Origin: Annona cherimola
Taxonomy: Eukaryota > Streptophyta > Magnoliopsida > Magnoliales > Annonaceae
DNA: 64,000 nt
Direction of reading: 5' to 3'
NCBI GenBank assembly: GCA_030490835.1
Contig: CM059972.1
Span: 16,717,764-16,781,763 of the forward strand
Below are positions 21,526-34,010 of this stretch, one piece after another. How positions within the stretch are numbered: position 1 is the first letter of the stretch; each line of letters begins with the position of its first letter. A program made the translations under genes and the position numbers. The notes under the pieces were generated by a model. The model was given only the letters and a program-made list of their open reading frames with translations, was not told the DNA's origin and did not search any database.

Positions 21526-23427
21526 CTCCAAAGCTGAATTTGGGATGGAAGAATGCCGAAGTCGCAAACGAAGTCGACTCTAGTTGCGACTTGGGCGAAG
21601 CCGCGGACGAAGTCGACCCCAAAGTGCGACTTGAGGTATTCAAAGATCGAAGATGCAGTTTCAAGCTTATCTTCAAGATCAAATCAAGGATACAAGCTCT
21701 TTTCCAAAACACAAAAGCTTCAAGCATGTTCAAAATCAAATCAAGTCTATCAAGTCAAAGGCAAAGATTCAAATATGCTTCAAGATGAAATCAAGTCATG
21801 AAGACCAAATGAGTCCAATGCAAAGCAAGGTGCATGAATCAATCATGCAAAGATCAAACTCTTAAGGTTCAAGCCAATCCAAGATGAATCAAGGACAAGC
21901 TCTTCAAGAATCACAAGATCTACAAGTATGAGGAGTCATTCAAGAATCAAAAGGACTAAAGGAAGAAAGCTAAGCAAGATAGAAGCAAATCAAATGAAGA
22001 TCAAAGCATTTTTAGCAAAGATCGAGTCAAGTCGCAACCCAAGTCGACTCCATGATCGACTTGAGTTGAAGTCTAAAGCCGAGTCGACCCAAGACTCAAG
22101 ACTCGGAAACTTGAAGAGGTGAAGTCGCACCCGAAGTCGACTCCACCTGCGACTTGGGTCAAGTCGATGCCCAAGTCGACCTTATCTGGAACTTGAAGTT
22201 GCGACGGAGAAGCGAAGTCGCACCCGAAGTCGACTCCATTTGCGACTTGGGCGAAGTCGCATCCAAAGTCGACTCCGCCTGCGACTTGGGTCGCAACGGT
22301 CGAAATTTATTCGAATGTTGACGCATTTAATGCGCGCCAACCACCTTCTAACGTTCGGATTCCCTCCACAATTATAAAAGGCATTGAATGTGAATGAGGG
22401 AAGTAGCTGAGAAACTTTAAATGTGCTTAACTCCTATATTCAAGAGCTTTAAAGAGATCAAGTCATTCATAGAGGAAGAACTTTGCTTCAAGTTGCAAGA
22501 GCTATATTTCAGAATCTTCAAAGCCATTACTACAAGTTCTTCTCTGCGCCAAACTGCTTCTACACAACTGTAAAGTGTAGATTATTTTGTTATTTCATTT
22601 GTTTGTGTTGAACTTGATTTAGTTTGAGGAACTGAGATCAAGTGTAAGCAAAGTAGTGTGTGATTGGAGTGTAACTCATCACCTACTTGTGCTGTGTTGT
22701 TGATGCCCCCTAGAGCTGGAATCTAGAAGAGAGCAAGAGGCTCTGGTTGTATATGCCCCCTAGAGCTAGAATCTAGAAGAGAGCAGTGACTCTAATTGTA
22801 TTGAGAGAATACAATAGTGGAACCCAAGTCACAAGGAGTGTGAGCTTGGAAGAGTGGAGTTGGGAGGTTGCCCGAACCACTATAAAAATCCTGTGTGCTT
22901 GATTTATATTTCTGCTCTCTACATTATATTGTTTTCCATTTCGTTTCTTCATTAAGGGGACTAGATTAATCCGGGGTTAAGTTTCTGTTTAAGTTATAAA
23001 TTTTTTAAATACCCAGTTCACCCCTCCCCTCTTGGGTTTTGCCATCAACTCGGGACCAACAATATGATCAACACACAGATAGGAAATCTCAAGTGCACCT
23101 GCGGACATACAAATTTGCATTTTGCGAGATTCCGATTTTTGATTTCTCGAACAGCAGATCCAGACCATCCACATGATCTAGCGTTCCATATTAAACGGTA
23201 TAGATCAGTTAGAAGGGCTAATATTGGGACTGCTCGGACAACTCATTTTTACATAGACCCGCACTTTCGTACAAGCCAATCAAATTCGATGATCGTTTGA
23301 CCGTTCCATTGACCGTTTGCATTAATGACTCTTAGGCATTTACATTGGCGCACGAATCACCATCAGCAGTGACATTTTTTGGTCGTTGAAAGTTGTCAAA
23401 ATTTTTTTGCTAATGCCAAACACACCC

Positions 23428-24007
23428 AGAATATTTATCCATAATTGGTCACAGGTTTTACAATATTTTTAATTTTTAAAAATTATAGTATTTATTATCA
23501 AATTTTAATTGTGTCATAAATTTCATAAGTTAAAGGAGATGATAATAAATATTGAACATATATAAATTTGTGCCGGTGCAAAAAAATTATCGTGCAAGTC
23601 ATTGCTTTAATTTTTATTGTTTTTCTAATGTAACTATTGAAAACATAAATTTTTATATTCATGCTGCTAACAAATTTTTGGAAACATAAATGTTATAAAT
23701 ATTAACATCATAACATAGTGAATTTAGAACTTTTAAATTTAAAAATCAATAATTTATATTCATGAAAAAATTTATGAGAAATAAAAAAAACTATGACTTA
23801 ATCACATTTTGATCTCTCATACAATGGTTATTTATTAATTTTTTGATTTTTTCTTCATAATTCATGTGTATCATATATCAACTGTATTATTTTATAATAT
23901 TTTCACACATTTAATTTTTATTTTCAAAATCATCAATTTCAGGAGTATTTTAGTCTTCTTCACTATTTAGGAATTTCATTTTATAAAACAATAATATAAT
24001 ATATGAA
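23428..24007. other. AT-rich spacer
   Basis: Strongly AT-rich, with no coding frame or repeat terminus that I can support. Confidence 0.5.
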
Positions 24008-25905
24008 AAAAAAATCTTGCAAATATATATAGAGAGAGGGCCGGGATCCCGGGGTTGATCCGGATGTGCCATGTTTGGAATAAAAGGCAAGGTAATTTTT
24101 TATAATAAAATAATAATAATAATGGTATATAGCGGTATGAGAGGCCCGGGGTCCCACCGGGCAGGCCATTTATATAATAAAAGACTAAGTTCTTTTTTTA
24201 TGATAAAAAATAATAATATATATATTTAGAGAGGGTCGGGACCTAATGTTGATCCGGGTGTTCCATGTTTACAATAAAAGGACAAGTACTTTTTTTATAA
24301 TAAAAAAATAATATTAATATATAGCAGTATGATTCAACCCGGGATCCCGTTGTCTCAGCGAGCGGGCCATTTATATAATAGAAGGCTAAGTTCTTATTTT
24401 TTGATAATAAAATAATAATTTATAAATTTAGAGTGGGCCGGAATCCCAGGGTTGATCCGGGTGTGCCATGTTTATAATAAAAGGACAAGTACTTTTTTTA
24501 ATAATAAAATAATAATAATATATAGCGGTATGAGAGGGCCGGGATCCCGGGGTCCCACCGGGCGGGCCATATAGGTAATAAAAGGCTAAGTTCTTTTTTA
24601 TGATAAAAAATAATAATATATACATAAAGAGAGAGGCCCGGGATTCCGAGATCCCACCGGGTGGGCCATTTATATAATAAAAGGCTAAGTTCTTTTTTAT
24701 GATAAAAAATAATAATATATATTTATAGAGGGCCGGGATCCTGGGGTTGATCCGGGCGTGCCATGTTTACAATAAAAGGACAAGTACTTTTTTTGATAAT
24801 ATAAATATATAGTAATATATAGCGGCATGAGAGGCCCGGGATCCCGGGGTCCCACCGGGCGGGCCATTTATATAATAAAAGGCTAAGTTCTTTTTTATGA
24901 TAAAAAATAACAATATATATATATTTAGAGAGGGTCGGGATCCTAGGGCTGATCCGGGCATGCCATGTTTACAATAAAAGGACAAGTACTTTTTTTATAG
25001 TAAAAAAATAATATTAATATATAGCGGTATGATTCAACCCGGGATCCCGTTGTCCCGGCAGGCGAGCCATTTATATAATAAAAGGCTAAGTTCTTATTTT
25101 TTTGATAATAAAATAATTATTTATAAATTTAGAGCGGGCCGGGATCCCAGGGTTGATCCGGGTGTGCCATGTTTATAATAAAAAGACAAGTACTTTTTTT
25201 AATAATAAAAAATAATAATATATAGCGGTATGAGAGGGTCGGGATCCCGGGGTCTCACCGGGCGGGCCATATATATAATAAAAGGCTAAGTTCTTTTTTA
25301 TGATAAAAAATAATAATATATACATAGAGAGAGAGGCCCGGGATCCCGAGGTCCCACCGGGCGGACCATTTATATAATAAAAGGCTAAGTTCTTTTTTAT
25401 AATAAAAAATAACAATATATATTTAGAGAGGGTCGGGATCCCGGGGTTGATCCGGGCTTGCCATGTTTACAATAAAAGGACAAGTACTTTTTTTATAATA
25501 AAAAATAATATTAATATATAGCGGTATGATTCAACCCGGGATCCCGTTGTCCCACTGGGCGGGCCATTTATATAATAAAAGGCTAAGTTCTTTTTTTATG
25601 ATAAAAAATAATAATATATATATTTAGAGAGGGCCGAGATCCCGAGGTTGATCCAGGCGTGTCATGTTTACAATAAAAGGACAAGTATTTTTTATAATAA
25701 AAAATAATATTAATATATAGCGGTATGATTCAACCCATGATCCCGTTGTCCCGGCGGGCGGGCCATTTATATAATTAAAGGCTAAGTTCTTTTTTATGAT
25801 ACAAAAATAACTAGTATTTATATAGAGAGAGAGGGCCGGGATCCCGGGGTTGATCCGGGCGTGCCATGTTTATAATAGTCGGACAAGTAATTTTTTAGTG
25901 ACTAA
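24008..25905. repeat. Tandem minisatellite array with higher-order structure
   Basis: About nineteen ~100-bp units alternate between two types. Type A contains GGGTTGATCCGGGYGTGCCA followed by TGTTTAYAATAAAAGGACAAGTA. Type B contains GTCCCACCGGGCGGGCCAT followed by TTATATAATAAAAGGCTAAGTTC. A variant B' begins GATTCAACCCGGGATCCCGTT. Each unit joins a GC-rich core holding CCGGGATCCCGG-like palindromes to an AT-rich tail. The order A-B-A-B'-A-B-B appears twice (about 24030-24725 and 24726-25425), giving a ~700-bp higher-order unit, followed by a shorter A-B'-A-B'-A run. The short open frames across it are repeats of the tail and not genes. Confidence 0.9.
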
Positions 25906-27158
25906 TCAATTTTAATAATTGCAAAAAAATTTGAACAAGAATATATGTTCTTTACTCGCACAGGTATATTTTTTAATTATTTTCCGTACATTCCTAACTC
26001 CATTGCATATGTGAATTGACGAACTTTTAAAACTGCGAAAACTATTATTGTAGCTCATTTAAAGTAATAAGAAGATTAGAAACGCCATTAAAACAGCTTA
26101 TTACAAAGAGAAAGAATTATCATATTTATAAAACCAAATGACTCCGGCAAGATCTCATAATAATAATTAATATTATTATTTCGATAACTCAACTACACGT
26201 TTATCATCATTTTAGTCCCCAGTAATTCACTGCATACTCTGATTTGGATGGGATACAGATTATTGGAAATGCAATCTCGTGGAATAAAGCACATAAGAAG
26301 GAAATAAAAAAACGTTTTTATTTACACTATCGTAACGAAATTCATAAATGACGTTTAAAATAGAAATTTATATTGATATTGGATCCAATTTTGAATATTG
26401 CATGTATGCCTTTTCCATCAGAGTTAAGTTGCTAACCATTAAAAAATTTGGAAGAAATGATGAAAATGCCGTTAAATGAATAAAATTATTATTCGTAATC
26501 ATGATCTCTTTTATAAATATTTTTAAGCCATTGCATAAGAAAAGCATACTGGAACGGATAAAATATTCAAATAATATTTTCATCATTTTTGTAAAATTTT
26601 TACTAGTCAATAATGTAATTATCTTCTAAAAGCGATACACTTTCGATTTTAGGAAAATTATGTAAGTACACTTATAATTGTTCAGAAAGTTGCTTGTAAT
26701 TTGGCTTAAGGCATGTAATATTCTTGCAAAAACAAGAAAATTTATGATGATGTAATTTAAGTATAAAAATTTCCCTAGCATTTTTACTCGAATAGGTCAT
26801 TATAAATTTGACTCTTAATTTGTTGTAATAATTAAGAAATGTCAAAAATCCAATGGTTTAGCAATTAAAAAATAAACACATGGTCTACCTCTCGAGAAAA
26901 AGCATGGAGAGTACAAAATGATGGGCTGTTAGCTAGATATGATCCTGGCACGTGGATAACCACGACCGTCTGCGCATATGTGAATTATCATGTATCAAAT
27001 ATTATAAAAAAAATAAGGGGAGTTGTGGATTCCATAAAACCTACTATTAGTCTAGGATAATATTTCCGTACAATTCAACACACGTGCAAGTCATGCCCCC
27101 AAATAGTTCAGGGCAAACTGTTACAAGTAATGTGACTGTTGACAAAATTATATTACAT
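25906..27158. other. AT-rich spacer
   Basis: No recognisable gene, tRNA or transposon end. I searched here for the left terminal repeat of the adjacent PIF/Harbinger element and could not identify it. Confidence 0.45.
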
Positions 27159-27437
27159 CTATTTCTGTTTCCCACAAGCCTTACACTCACAGAGGTTGAT
27201 GACTACGGAAGTAGTGCGACTACTGCATTTCGAACAGTCACATAGGTTGATAATCCTATTATCATTTCTCTCCTTTCCTGTTCCAATGATGGCTGCCCAT
27301 GCCTTCTCAGCATCAACTACATCCTGAAAAGCTTGAAAGCAGGATCCTTTAAAACCATTGACTTGAATATGTGCTTCTGGCCATGAAGTGTACACACCGG
27401 GAACATGACCTTTGAATACAACATAACATCGCACCAT
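27159..27437 (-). CDS. Small protein with RNase H1 N-terminal (viroplasmin-like) domain
   Basis: 92 codons with ATG and stop intact. The N-terminus YVVFKGHVPGVYTSWPEA, followed by QVNGFKGSCFQAF, matches the RNase H1 N-terminal / Cauli_VI-type domain, a small fold that binds RNA-DNA hybrid or double-stranded RNA in eukaryotic RNase H1. The C-terminal part has two similar Cys clusters, CDCSKC and CECKAC, that could bind metal. The catalytic RNase H domain is absent. It lies ~325 bp downstream of the PIF/Harbinger Myb-like gene on the same strand. It could be a cargo gene of that element, an exon of a larger host gene, or an independent small gene. Confidence 0.65.
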   Translation of the reverse strand: MVRCYVVFKGHVPGVYTSWPEAHIQVNGFKGSCFQAFQDVVDAEKAWAAIIGTGKERNDNRIINLCDCSKCSSRTTSVVINLCECKACGKQK

Positions 27438-27761
27438 CTCTTGTTATTTTCCTGTGAAATATTGCATAAAGAAAATTTCAAAATACATATAAACACTGTA
27501 TATAAGCTAATGATGGTGATCAAATAGTTGCAGTGTTCATATCAAGCTACAACAACATGAGCGTGAAAATGCGAGTCCATCCATTGCTATTGAATAACTA
27601 GTACATTTAAAATAAAAATACACCAATACTCAAATTCCACCATATGAGGTTCATACAAATAACAAGTTCTATGAAAAGTGCATAATAAAGACATTAACAA
27701 TCCATTGTCTAAACAGACATGCTCAGTGGTCAATGTTCAAAAGTACAAACCGACATACTCC

Positions 27762-28982
27762 TCATAAACCACGTCTAATCCCATGCAATATAACGCGACG
27801 TGTACGATCATCTCCCTGTAAAAATTGTGTGGCATAATGGGGAAATTTGGAAAAGTATGAAAGATATGTGGCGAACTCATCGTCGCTTAGACCCATGGAG
27901 CCCAACACTGTTGGCAACGACTGATAACCACTCTCCCAATGTGGTCTTACAATATGTGTACAACTCAGATTGGCGGGTTGTGCCAACAAGGTCTGTATCA
28001 CGCTTGTAACCTCCTGCGCTGCAGTATGTGGCCGTTTACGGGCACTACGCCCTGAGGCACGACCAAAGGAGCTAGGGGATGGTTCACCCTCATTTGACGA
28101 CACATTCGATTGACTAAATGATCCTCCAAGGAGGATGGTTGATGAGCCTGAGATTTCAAAGTTGCCCGTGGGTGAACCAATGGTACGCTCATGTGTACCT
28201 TGGGTCTCCATCCTAAGGCTGTCTGAAAAGATGTCATGAGCACCACCTTCTTCCGCATCTTCTTGACGACCGTCAAAACCCAATGTGTTTCACGATTGCC
28301 ATCAAATAACTCATGGAGGTCATCATAACTTAGGTGTTGAGGCGGTCTTAACCGGTTGTACTTCTTGTCTTGCTGCAAAAACAAGATTAGTAATCTGTAA
28401 ATGTCAAATGAAATAAGTGCATTTTTGAAATAATAGACAAAGATGCAAATCCATCAAGCATGAGATATATGTTGTGCTCATTGATACCGCTATGGGTGTT
28501 TGCCATACATCTTCGGGCCCTGTGAATCTACTCTCTTCAGCAATCTACCCCATTCCAGTCTTATCCATTACTTTGCGATACAGTTCATACGTCTTCCTTA
28601 TAGACACTACCTTGTTCCTAATATTGGATGGACTAATAGGGACCGCAAATACATTATTAAGTTCCTGAGCAATGGTCTGGTAAATGACATCTTTGATTTT
28701 ATTCGCTTCAATTGTACGCGAATGTAAGTTCCACAAGAGTATTTCCACCAACTTCCTATCCTGTGCTTTTGTCCATTGATGGCGATGTCTGGATGAAGAT
28801 GGTTGTTCATAACCTGTATTGGGGGGAGTGACTCCGTTTGGGGATGCCGACTCCCCATTGAATACACATTGGAAGTGATCCATGCAACCCACGTAAACAC
28901 AATTCAAATATGAGCAAGTAATCTTAATATACAAAAACATATCGTGTAGGATACATTTGGGAGAAGACCCGTCAGAAATCAT
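27762..28982 (-). pseudogene. PIF/Harbinger ORF1: Myb/SANT-like DNA-binding protein
   Basis: The upstream exon (about 28830-28545) reads RHQWTKAQDRKLVEILLWNL, then SNIRNKVVSIRKTYELYRKV, the trihelix Myb/SANT-like domain found in the second protein of plant PIF/Harbinger transposons and related host genes. The downstream part (28384-27762) continues KKYNRLRPPQHLSYDDLHEL, then a Ser-rich linker and a C-terminal helical segment with MGLSDDEFATYLSYFSKFP. The two parts are separated by an intron-like gap (28544-28385). A frameshift near 28280 separates HWVL from FDGRQ, so the gene is probably broken. In the family this protein recruits the transposase to element ends. Confidence 0.7.
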
Positions 28983-29128
28983 ATTTAATGAGAACAGAGA
29001 AATCTAAAGTTAAAATGTAATGGAAAGCCTCGCTGCTAAACGAGAATGTTGTACATAAGTGTTTCATGCTTTTAGTTGTGTTCTCATGGATCCCTAAATG
29101 GTAGGGCCATCGTGCCACATTTGATGTG

Positions 29129-30382
29129 CTAGGCGATCTCGTTTGTCCTTCCACATATTTCGCGCCTCCGTAGACACCCCCTTATCATCACTTCAGGAGT
29201 TGCTTCTACTTCATCGTCACTCAATCTCTCATTCGTGGCAAGACATGTTTCCTCACCTATCGCGCAGGGAAGTTCTGGACCATCAACATCAGTTATATAG
29301 TTGTGTAGGATGACACAAGCTATAACAATTTGGAATTGTATTTTATAAGGATAACTTGTTGCGACTTGCAAAATTGGGAATCTCTTCTTCCAGATTGCGA
29401 AAAGTCGCTCAACAGTTGAACGCAATCTCGCATGTCTAAGGTTGAATAACTCTTGATTTTTTCTTGGATTCCTTCTATGACCGAAATTGCTTATATGGTA
29501 GGAAACCCTTTATATGGTGCCATGAAACCCGGCACATGTGCATAACCGGCATCCACCAAGAAATAGTGTCCTGTGACAACCGTTCAAAAAAGTCAATTTC
29601 AATCCGGGCATTTCAGACAAGCCTAGAATTCACTTGTGGAAAAATGCATATATTTACCTCATGGAACTATTAATGGATTGGTGGGTCAATCAAGTGTGGA
29701 CTGGAGCACTTTAGCATCGTGTGCACTTCCTTCCCAACCAGCTAGTATGTATGTGAACTTTAAGTTGAAGTCACATACTGCCATCATGTTCTGTGTTGGG
29801 TTTCCATGTCTATTTCTAAATTCCAATGCGTTCTCCAGGGGAGGCAAAACAGGGATATGTGTACCATCAATGGCACCAATGCAACCCTAATAAATGGTAA
29901 ATATTATAAAGACAGAATTCAAATTGTAGGATAAAATGGTATAATTGTCACAAGCTTACCTCAAAATATGGTGCTAAAGTGGGGTCAGAAGTAATCTTTG
30001 GATGAGTGAACGTGCTGGGAGGGTTGACACAATCTTCGTATAGGCTAAGTATTGATTGGAGGCATCTATGAAAATGGCGATGGACTGTCTCTCCAGATCT
30101 ACAGAAGTACGCACCAATTGAACGATTTCGTACATTATGGGCCAAGGTGTGCAAGAACATACCCATTTGTTCATCAACCATTACATATCTAGTGGATTAT
30201 AGATATCCTTTACTCTTCACTAGGTCACACAATTGGTTGAATGCTAATGTACTCATCCGCAATTGTGCATAACACCACCTATCCCCCCCGCGAAGGAGTG
30301 AGAACAGAAATAACTCACGTTGAAGTGCTAAGTCACGATTAGTGAACTCTTCACTCCCACTTTCTTCCTCTTCACCAAGCAC
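29129..30382 (-). pseudogene. PIF/Harbinger DDE transposase (HARBI1-like), broken
   Basis: N-terminal part at 30382-30197 (ALQRELFLFSLLRGGDRWCY, QLRMSTLAFNQLCDLV). An in-frame TAA near 30190 precedes the continuation 30181-29960 (MFLHTLAHNVRNRSIGAYF, RSGETVHRHF). A GT-AG intron follows (29959-29887). The next exon begins GCIGAIDGTHIPV (first catalytic Asp), then AVCDFNLKFTYILAGWEGSA with DAKVL (second Asp region). A stop follows near 29690. Further remnants are GHYFLVDAGYAHVPGFMAPY near 29570, and in another frame STVERLFAIWKKRFPIL (catalytic Glu) in 29425-29129. The order and D/D/E motifs match the DDE_Tnp_4 family of plant PIF/Harbinger transposons. Stops and frame changes make it inactive. 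Terminal inverted repeats of the whole element were not identified. Confidence 0.88.
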
Positions 30383-30410
30383 AAACGCCTCCCTAAGAAC
30401 ATGACCGCCC

Positions 30411-33189
30411 TACGACGCGCATAAAATTATTTGCACCAATTTTGTACCTCCTCATTTACAGGAGTGAATGAGGAGCTGGGTACTGAATCCATATTTCGGT
30501 TAGAGTCTACGCATATGACCACAAGAAGCTTCCATTAGCAATTTAGTATGGAAATGACATTCCATGTAGAATAATCATTTGATATTAGATTCATGATTCA
30601 AAGCAAAGAATAATAATGTATAAGGAATAATTGGAGAGTAAATAATGTCCTTAGGATACTCACACATCCAAGACACAATTTATAAAACATCATATCCCTA
30701 ACATGCGTGGGATGCATGAACTTTAGTCGATGTGGAATAACAAATTTTGAGTTGTCCAGCTTCTGAGTTTTGGAAGTTAGCGTAGCACGTGAAATATAAC
30801 GTCTTTCTATTCACGAGTTTGCATGATGACAAACTTCATGCTCTGTTTGCCTGGCGGACAGGTTCAAAAGATTTGGATTATTGGCCACCTGATGAGGCAA
30901 TCTAATTGATTGCTAATTAAACTAACAACAATATCATCATGGCACATGCTAAAAATATGTAGTAATGGAATTTGAAAGAAACGCCTATCAAGGCATTAAT
31001 TTTCGAACCACCAGTGCGTGCCATGTTTAACAATAATTATTCCATATTCAACTGCCCAATAATTGTGGACGGTGAAGAAGAGTTGAGTTACCTTGAAAGG
31101 ATATGTGTAAACCAAAAGCAAGGGAGAAAAAGGTAGAAATGGGCAGTAGAGATATCACTGATTTCAACTAAGTAATGCTAGCAAAAGAATTCTAGCATTA
31201 ACTGGAGAACACGGCATCCATGTTCTGTAAAGTACTGAAGGCAAAAGACTTTAAAAAGAATGGCATATGGCAGTGAAAGATTTGGGGGATTCCTACATTA
31301 GGAAGGGAATTCCAAAATACTAGAAGCACTATATATTACATAGATGACTATACGATCACTCATTCTAGTTTGTTGAAGTATCCCTAATGATCCGTTGCAT
31401 GCATGCTAGAAAAGATCCGTATTATGCCATTAACATGCCTACTAGAAAATATTTGTATTTTGCCATTAACATGCCTGCTAGATCCGTAAAGTGAATTCTA
31501 CCAGTGATACTATATTATGAATGAATTATAGCAGTGAAAATTTTCCCAAGTGTTTCACATAGCAATTGATTATCCAAATAGTATCAATCGACATCTTCAA
31601 CATTCAAGCATTCTTTCCAATTGTAAGATTCTATGCATCTTCAAATGATTTCATCTTTAATGTTTAGGAATATTTAGAAGAATCACCTTAGATTATGCTG
31701 AACTGTAAAAAAAACACAGGCTTATAGATTATCCGATTTTATAAATGGAAAAAAAGGAAGAAGAAGAAGAAGAAAAGATCTAAGAACATCAGGATCAAGC
31801 TAGTAAAAGACATTTGGTAGATGGTATAGGACATCAACAAAATCAAGGGCAAGGAAAGACTCGTCGACAACTTAAGCATTTGCTAGGCAATCATCTAGGA
31901 AGGAGGAAGACCATGATCTTCAACGTTGGTACGTAAAAATTTAACATTTTCAGGAATATGCCTAGGATTTTGAATGCTCCCTTTCTGGAATTTTGAGAAC
32001 TTCTATTGTATCAATCAAAAGCAAGCTTTCAGAATAATGTATGATATGTGGGATTATAAGGGTAATAACTAACAACAATGTTCACTCTACCCCAGCTAGA
32101 AGCGACCCCGGGACTTAAAATATGGGGGAGCTTTCATCAAGCTCATTTAGCACATGAAAGTTGTGTACTTCACAACAAATTTGATGGTTGAAGAACATGG
32201 GTAATGAGAGTAAATGGGCTCTTCTTCTATCAATTATCTCACACAACTGATTTTAAAAAAGAGCCCAGATTCAAAATTTGTGGAGCTAAATAGTTAAAGG
32301 ACAGAATGTCCAATGACATATTCGATTGCCTCGTGCACAGTTATTTGCTACAACATTATCATTTGGAATGCTTTTGTGGCATATAAAGTATGGATGTAAG
32401 TGTTTTGCATGTATGAGGAAGAAGTATCAGCAAGGCGCCAAGTTTCCTACTTTGTTTGGTCAAGACATCTGATACAATTGTTTCAAGTTATGGGGATCCC
32501 AGATCATGCCAGAATTTACTAATTCGTGACTTTAGCATGCAGCCCTCCATGCAATCACTGTAAAATTTACATATACCAATAGAATGTTTCTGAGGGAAAA
32601 GAAACCACACTATAGCATTTTAAGATAAAAAATTGACCATCATTATGGCAAATCATCAGCTTTAGAATTCCAAGCAAAAATAAATGGGAAAAAGGAAACT
32701 ACAATTCACCATTCAATGATGGGAAAATGACCATCATTTGATCTAGGCTAGGTTTGACAGCAAATACATCACATTTAGTATTCTAATTTTTAGGTTATTG
32801 GAAATTTCCATTATAAGAAGCTTAGAGAGTTGGTATTGCAGTATTTAGCAACAATCCACAAAATTATTAAACTTTGCTTGTAGCCATTGTTCTTCGATTC
32901 AGGTATTTCCAATTGAGAAGTTCCTGGAAATTTAATCGCTACAATCACCTGATCATGTTGTGACTGAATTATTGTTCTTATTTCTGCACATGCTTACATG
33001 AGTAATCGAAGAGAATGGATAACAATGTTAAGCATAGGTAAGAAATTAAAATGTCAAAAGCAACCCCACATACTAATTCGCAAATCTATAATTCAAGTGC
33101 CTAAATCCTAAAGAACAACATTCAGTCATAGAAATGAACATCCACCATAAAACAGAGAATGAGGCAGAGAATTTCAAGCAAGTAGCTAA
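30411..33189. other. Unassigned non-coding sequence
   Basis: About 2.8 kb without an open frame of interest. Composition is ordinary AT-rich intergenic DNA with a (GAA)n stretch near 31755. It may be transposon interior (5' flank of the Harbinger element or LINE 5' sequence), but I see no diagnostic motif. Confidence 0.4.
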
Positions 33190-34010
33190 TGGGGCTTTCT
33201 CTGTGAGATCAGCATATAGGCTGTTCATGACTTATACATGTTCTTTTTGCAAGTAATCAATTCAGGAGGGCAGAGGTGGGCTGGAACATGATAGAACTGT
33301 GTACAAAAGGAATGCAGAACTCCCCTGCGCAATCAAGGTTTTCAATTGCAGGCTATATAGAAAACACATTGCAAACAAAATTGAATCTGAAACACTAGGG
33401 AATCCAAGAAAGTACTAATTGTGGTCTATGCAAAAAAATAGATGAATGTATTCAACATTTGTTTGTATATTGTGAGTGGGTGAAAGAGATAAGGGGTCAA
33501 TTGGTGCACGAAAGAAATCTATGGATCCCACCAGGTAGTTAAATGCATCTGTCAGCTCATGGCTGGGAACAAAAGGGAGGATCTGTTCTGTCACATCATG
33601 CTGCTGTGTCAGAGGTTTTGGCTTCTTTAAAAACCAAGAGAGGGTGAATGGAGAACAACCACAGTTAGAGCAGAGTCTGGAGTGGTGTAGGTCTTAATTG
33701 GAGTTGGAGTAATGATTCATGACAACCAAGGGTTCTTTGTGGCTGCTAAATGCTGAAAAGTAGAGGGGATAGTGGATGCGTTAACTATGGAGATTCCATG
33801 GCAGTTTTGAATGATCTAAAATGGGTTTTGGAACAAGGGGTGCAGTTTTTGGAAGTAGAAAGCATACTCCATTAATGTGATCAACTTCTTGAATGAAGAA
33901 CACCTGTGTTCTGATTCAAGAGGTGAAAACCTTAGCAAGCACAGCCCAATCCATAAAATTTCTTCATGTTATGTGCCAAACAAATGAAGAGAGCCACCAA
34001 CCGACATTAG
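33190..34010 (+). pseudogene. LINE retrotransposon 3' region: zinc-binding and RNase H domains
   Basis: Reading across frames, the segment around 33330-33530 translates to AIKVFNCRLYRKHIANK, then CGLCKK...DECIQHLFVYC-like text. This is the reverse-transcriptase zinc-binding domain (C-x2-C...H-L-x3-C) of plant LINEs. About 33690-34000 gives VGVMIHDNQGFFVAA, a VEGIVDALTMEI-like block and NVINFLNEEHLCSDSRGENL, the RNase H-like domain. Many stops and frameshifts occur. Only the 3' portion is recognisable, as is usual for 5'-truncated LINE insertions. Confidence 0.7.

Larger units (their letters stand above)
19354..23061. mobile_element. Solo LTR, interrupted by a MULE
   Basis: The ends are TGTTGGAAATATGTGG and GGGACCAACA, a perfect 6-bp terminal inversion. 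A 5-bp target duplication ATATG lies at 19349-19353 and 23062-23066. No internal region or second LTR is present, so this is a solo LTR left by recombination between LTRs. Without the nested MULE (19672-21525 plus one 9-bp duplication) it is about 1845 bp, in the size range of SIRE/Maximus-type copia LTRs; the family assignment is inference. It contains several degenerate units built on AAGTCGACTCCANNTGCGAC (19480-19660 and 21555-22290). Confidence 0.85.
18458..23427 (+). mobile_element. Element C copy 1, carrying a captured gene exon and a nested solo LTR
   Basis: The left end reads GGTGCGTTTGGCATT. The right end at 23427 reads AATGCCAAACACACCC, its inverted counterpart. After removing the nested solo LTR (19354-23066 with one target duplication) the element is about 1.25 kb. 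It contains an exon-like open frame (18717-18947) also found in the inverted copy at 34.3-34.9 kb. The termini resemble MITE family B, suggesting the PIF/Harbinger superfamily. I could not verify a target duplication, so the exact borders are approximate. Confidence 0.6.

Noticed and set aside
24428..25415. Series of 60-80-codon ORFs starting MYILLFFIIKK
   Set aside because: Translation of the AT-rich tail of the minisatellite; the peptides repeat with the array.
24008..25905. CRISPR-like array
   Set aside because: Units are ~100 bp of two alternating types with no unique spacers, in a plant nuclear context.
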